This document shows, piece after piece, positions 6,939-8,273 of a stretch of 8,273 nucleotides of DNA (its first letter is position 1; each line of letters opens with the position of its first letter). Made by a program: the position numbers and the translations under genes. This DNA comes from Planctomycetaceae bacterium (GTDB lineage Bacteria; Planctomycetota; Planctomycetia; Pirellulales; Thermoguttaceae), in NCBI GenBank assembly GCA_031267635.1, contig JAIRYX010000020.1, positions 1-8,273 of the forward strand, written 5' to 3'. The notes beneath the pieces are model-generated. The model had not been told where the DNA came from. It worked only from the letters and a program-made list of their open reading frames with translations, and ran no database searches.

Positions 6939-7575
6939 TTAGGCGTTTATTTTTCCATACTCCCTGTTGGTATTAACTTTGCGATTAAATTGCTCGCCGT
7001 GAGTTTTAATTGTAACAATTTTTCTTGAACGGTCAACCAAAATCCCTCGCGGGACGGCATGAATATCGAAACGGTCGTACAAGCAGGTTTCTCCGGCGTC
7101 AGTACGTTTTCGATCCGCAATCACCGTCCAAGGAAATTGATATTTTTCCAGTGCTTTCTCTAACGCTTTCAATTTTTCGTCAATTTACCGATAATCTCAA
7201 AACCTTGCGGATGGTGTTTTTCGCACATCTTTTTCAGATTCGGAATCTCCACGATACAATGACTGCACCACGTCGCCCCAAATTCGAGTAACACCACTTC
7301 ACCGACATTTCAATTTCATCAGCGGCGAACCCTTTTGATAAAACCAAGTCGCCGCGTGCTACTCCCCCTTCAATCGCAGTCGCATTCAATATTTTGGCGA
7401 GGGATAGGGAATCGTTTATCGCACGGGAGGAATGTTGCGCGAGGTGCGTTTGATGTTGTTCCGCTTGTTTGTGATGTTGTTCCGATTGTTTGTCTTGCAT
7501 GATGTTTTTCTTTCTCGGTGCCGGAAGCATGATTATCGCCTTGGTCATTGACGTCTGTCCATGCCCTGTTTGCAT
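6939..7575 (-). pseudogene. Thioredoxin / TlpA-like protein, broken by frameshifts
   Basis: Three minus-strand frames together spell a TlpA-type thioredoxin-fold protein. The first, open from 7575 (ATG also at 7500), ends its recognisable part with KGFAADEIEMS near 7305. After a shift comes EVVLLEFGATWCSHCIVEI, then PNLKKMCEKHHPQGFEIIG, with the redox pair WCSHC encoded at 7256-7270. This frame hits a stop just after 7190. A second shift gives DEKLKALEKALEKYQFPW, then TVIADRKRTDAGETC, FDIHAVPRGILVDRS with the family's cis-proline (VPRG), ending at 6939. Such proteins are normally exported or membrane-anchored thiol-disulfide reductases, but no signal peptide is visible. The N-terminal part is instead Q/H-rich with a 21-bp repeat. 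The catalytic cysteines survive, so the decay looks recent, unless the shifts are sequencing errors. Its 5' end overlaps the + strand heptad array frame. Confidence 0.78.
7430..7492 (-). repeat. Small 21-bp repeat inside the TlpA-like relic
   Basis: Two adjacent 21-base copies, 7451-7471 and 7472-7492, differ at one position only (C/A at the 14th base). On the minus strand they give heptads around QSEQHHK and QAEQHQT, followed by a worn third one, HLAQHSS. The repeat sits where a signal peptide or linker would be expected in this family. Confidence 0.75.
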
Positions 7576-8099
7576 TCGCCGTCAGCCGACGAGAGTCGCT
7601 CAGGGGCGGAACCGAGCCGCTTGGTAGCGGAAACGAGACACTCAGGAGCGGGAGAGATTCGTTTCCCTCAATGCCATTCGTAGAAGGCGGCGAGTTTCTC
7701 GCGGAGTTCTACGGAAGTTTCGTAGAAGGTGGCGAGACTCTCCCGAAGGAAAATTCGCCGCTCACGGAGGACAGCGAGCCGCTCCGTAAAGACCGCGAGC
7801 TGCTCCGTAAAGACCGTGAGCTGCTCCGTAAAGACCGGGAGCCGCTCCGTAAAGACCGGGAGCCGCTCCGTAAAGACCGTGAGCTGCTCCGTAAAGACCG
7901 GGAGCTGCTCCGTAAAGACCGTGAGCCGCTCCGTAAAGACCGTGAGCCGCTCCGTAAAGACCGGGAGCCGCTCCGTAAAGACCGTGAGCCGCTCCGTAAA
8001 GACCGCGAGCCGCTCACGGAGGACAGTGAGCCGCTCGCAAAGAGTAGCGAATCTCTCGCGAGCGTTCGTGGAAGTTTTACGTTAGTCGTTGGAAATTAA
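7548..8099 (+). CDS. Hypothetical heptad-repeat protein (coding status uncertain)
   Basis: No family is recognised. The frame reads 183 codons from a TTG at 7548; an in-frame ATG at 7671 would give 142 residues. Neither has a clear ribosome binding site. The product is almost wholly heptads of the form L-x-x-x-x-E-x. They run AVSRRES, LRGGTEP, LGSGNET, LRSGRDS, then after a five-residue phase break FVEGGEF, LAEFYGS, FVEGGET, LPKENSP, LTEDSEP. Eleven copies of LRKDREP/LRKDREL follow, then LTEDSEP, LAKSSES, LASVRGS and a stop at 8097. One leucine per heptad with dense alternating charges would suit a helix, though the prolines argue against a long coiled coil. One of the two variable sites in the core is silent (CGN, Arg), but it is also silent in the minus frame (TCN, Ser), so it does not prove coding. 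It may be purely a DNA repeat. Confidence 0.4.
   Translation: MTSVHALFAFAVSRRESLRGGTEPLGSGNETLRSGRDSFPSMPFVEGGEFLAEFYGSFVEGGETLPKENSPLTEDSEPLRKDRELLRKDRELLRKDREPLRKDREPLRKDRELLRKDRELLRKDREPLRKDREPLRKDREPLRKDREPLRKDREPLTEDSEPLAKSSESLASVRGSFTLVVGN
7578..8099. repeat. 21-bp tandem array, homogeneous core with degenerate flanks
   Basis: The core, 7782-8012, is 11 units of 21 bases that vary at only two positions: the 15th (C, T or G) and the 20th (C or T). Near-identical outer units (starting CTCACGGAGGACAG) flank it at 7761-7781 and 8013-8033. Further out, at 7599-7661, 7677-7760 and 8034-8096, units match only in their 21-base spacing and in leucine/phenylalanine and glutamate positions. Divergence grows from the centre outward, as expected of an array that expands and homogenises in the middle. 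A 15-base phase break lies at about 7662-7676. Confidence 0.92.
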
Positions 8100-8273
8100 G
8101 GAGTTATGTCGAAAATTCAAACGCTTGGAAAGATTAGCTACTCGGATAGGTCGGAAATCCAGACGCTCTGAAAGATTATGTATTTGGAGAAGATTCAGCT
8201 AGTCCCGCTTGGAGCGGAAACTTTACTGCGTAGGTTACGAATCAAGTGACGTCACGGGCGGCGTTTTGGGAAT
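8100..8273. repeat. Degenerate continuation of the 21/42-bp periodic region
   Basis: 8108-8149 and 8150-8191 are 42-base neighbours (two times 21) identical at 31 of 42 positions, sharing GAAAGATTA and ACGCT words. A further loosely related segment, GTCCCGCTTGGAGCGGAAAC at 8202-8221, resembles the early units of the array near 7620. In the reading frame of the upstream heptad frame this stretch contains stops (8097, 8166), so it is not translated as one product. The region runs off the window end. Confidence 0.55.

Noticed and set aside
6939..7320. Programmed frameshifting in the TlpA-like gene
   Set aside because: Two separate shifts would be required, and no slippery heptamer with a downstream structure was recognised; decay or sequencing error is simpler.

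Overview
The window looks like chromosomal DNA from a Planctomycetota-type (PVC superphylum) bacterium. This is an inference from three things. The RecJ and malic enzyme sequences have a planctomycete feel. A secreted gene relic has the layout of the hydrazine-synthase-alpha-like/SUMF1 proteins common in that phylum. Two of the three intact genes lack a clear Shine-Dalgarno sequence. No rRNA or tRNA gene is present to fix the taxonomy.

Layout. 1-1100 holds no gene. It contains a roughly 200-bp hairpin-forming inverted repeat (4-203), an AT-rich stretch, a 21-bp minisatellite made of ten palindromic units (501-724), and a dyad of GGGAC/GTCCC words spaced every 9-10 bases (792-903). recJ lies on the minus strand at 1102-2898. 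2899-3675 is non-coding and carries worn repeat fragments. 3676-4595 (+) is a decayed gene for a secreted HzsA-like/SUMF1 protein: the signal peptide and N-terminal domain are intact, followed by a frameshift, two in-frame stops, a missing propeller and a lost C-terminus. A short-form malic enzyme (4777-5949) and a YebC-family regulator (6140-6889) follow on the minus strand. 6939-7575 (-) is a thioredoxin/TlpA-like relic that keeps its WCSHC motif but needs at least two frameshifts to be read through. From about 7578 to the window end runs a second, longer 21-bp heptad array on the + strand, homogeneous in the centre and degenerate at both sides.

The three intact genes are housekeeping functions (single-strand DNA exonuclease, malate to pyruvate, translation/transcription-associated YebC). 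They share a strand but are separated by 190 to about 1900 bases, so they do not form a tight operon. Around them is a high density of decaying genes and repeats.

The most unusual signal is the recurrence of exact 21-bp (seven-codon) tandem repeats of unrelated sequence: ten units at 516-724, two to three units at 7430-7492 inside the TlpA relic, and about 24 heptads at 7578-8099, with 21/42-bp spacing continuing past the stop codon. This suggests a genome-wide process that generates or tolerates heptad-length minisatellites. No complete defence system, mobile element with a transposase, or CRISPR array is visible.
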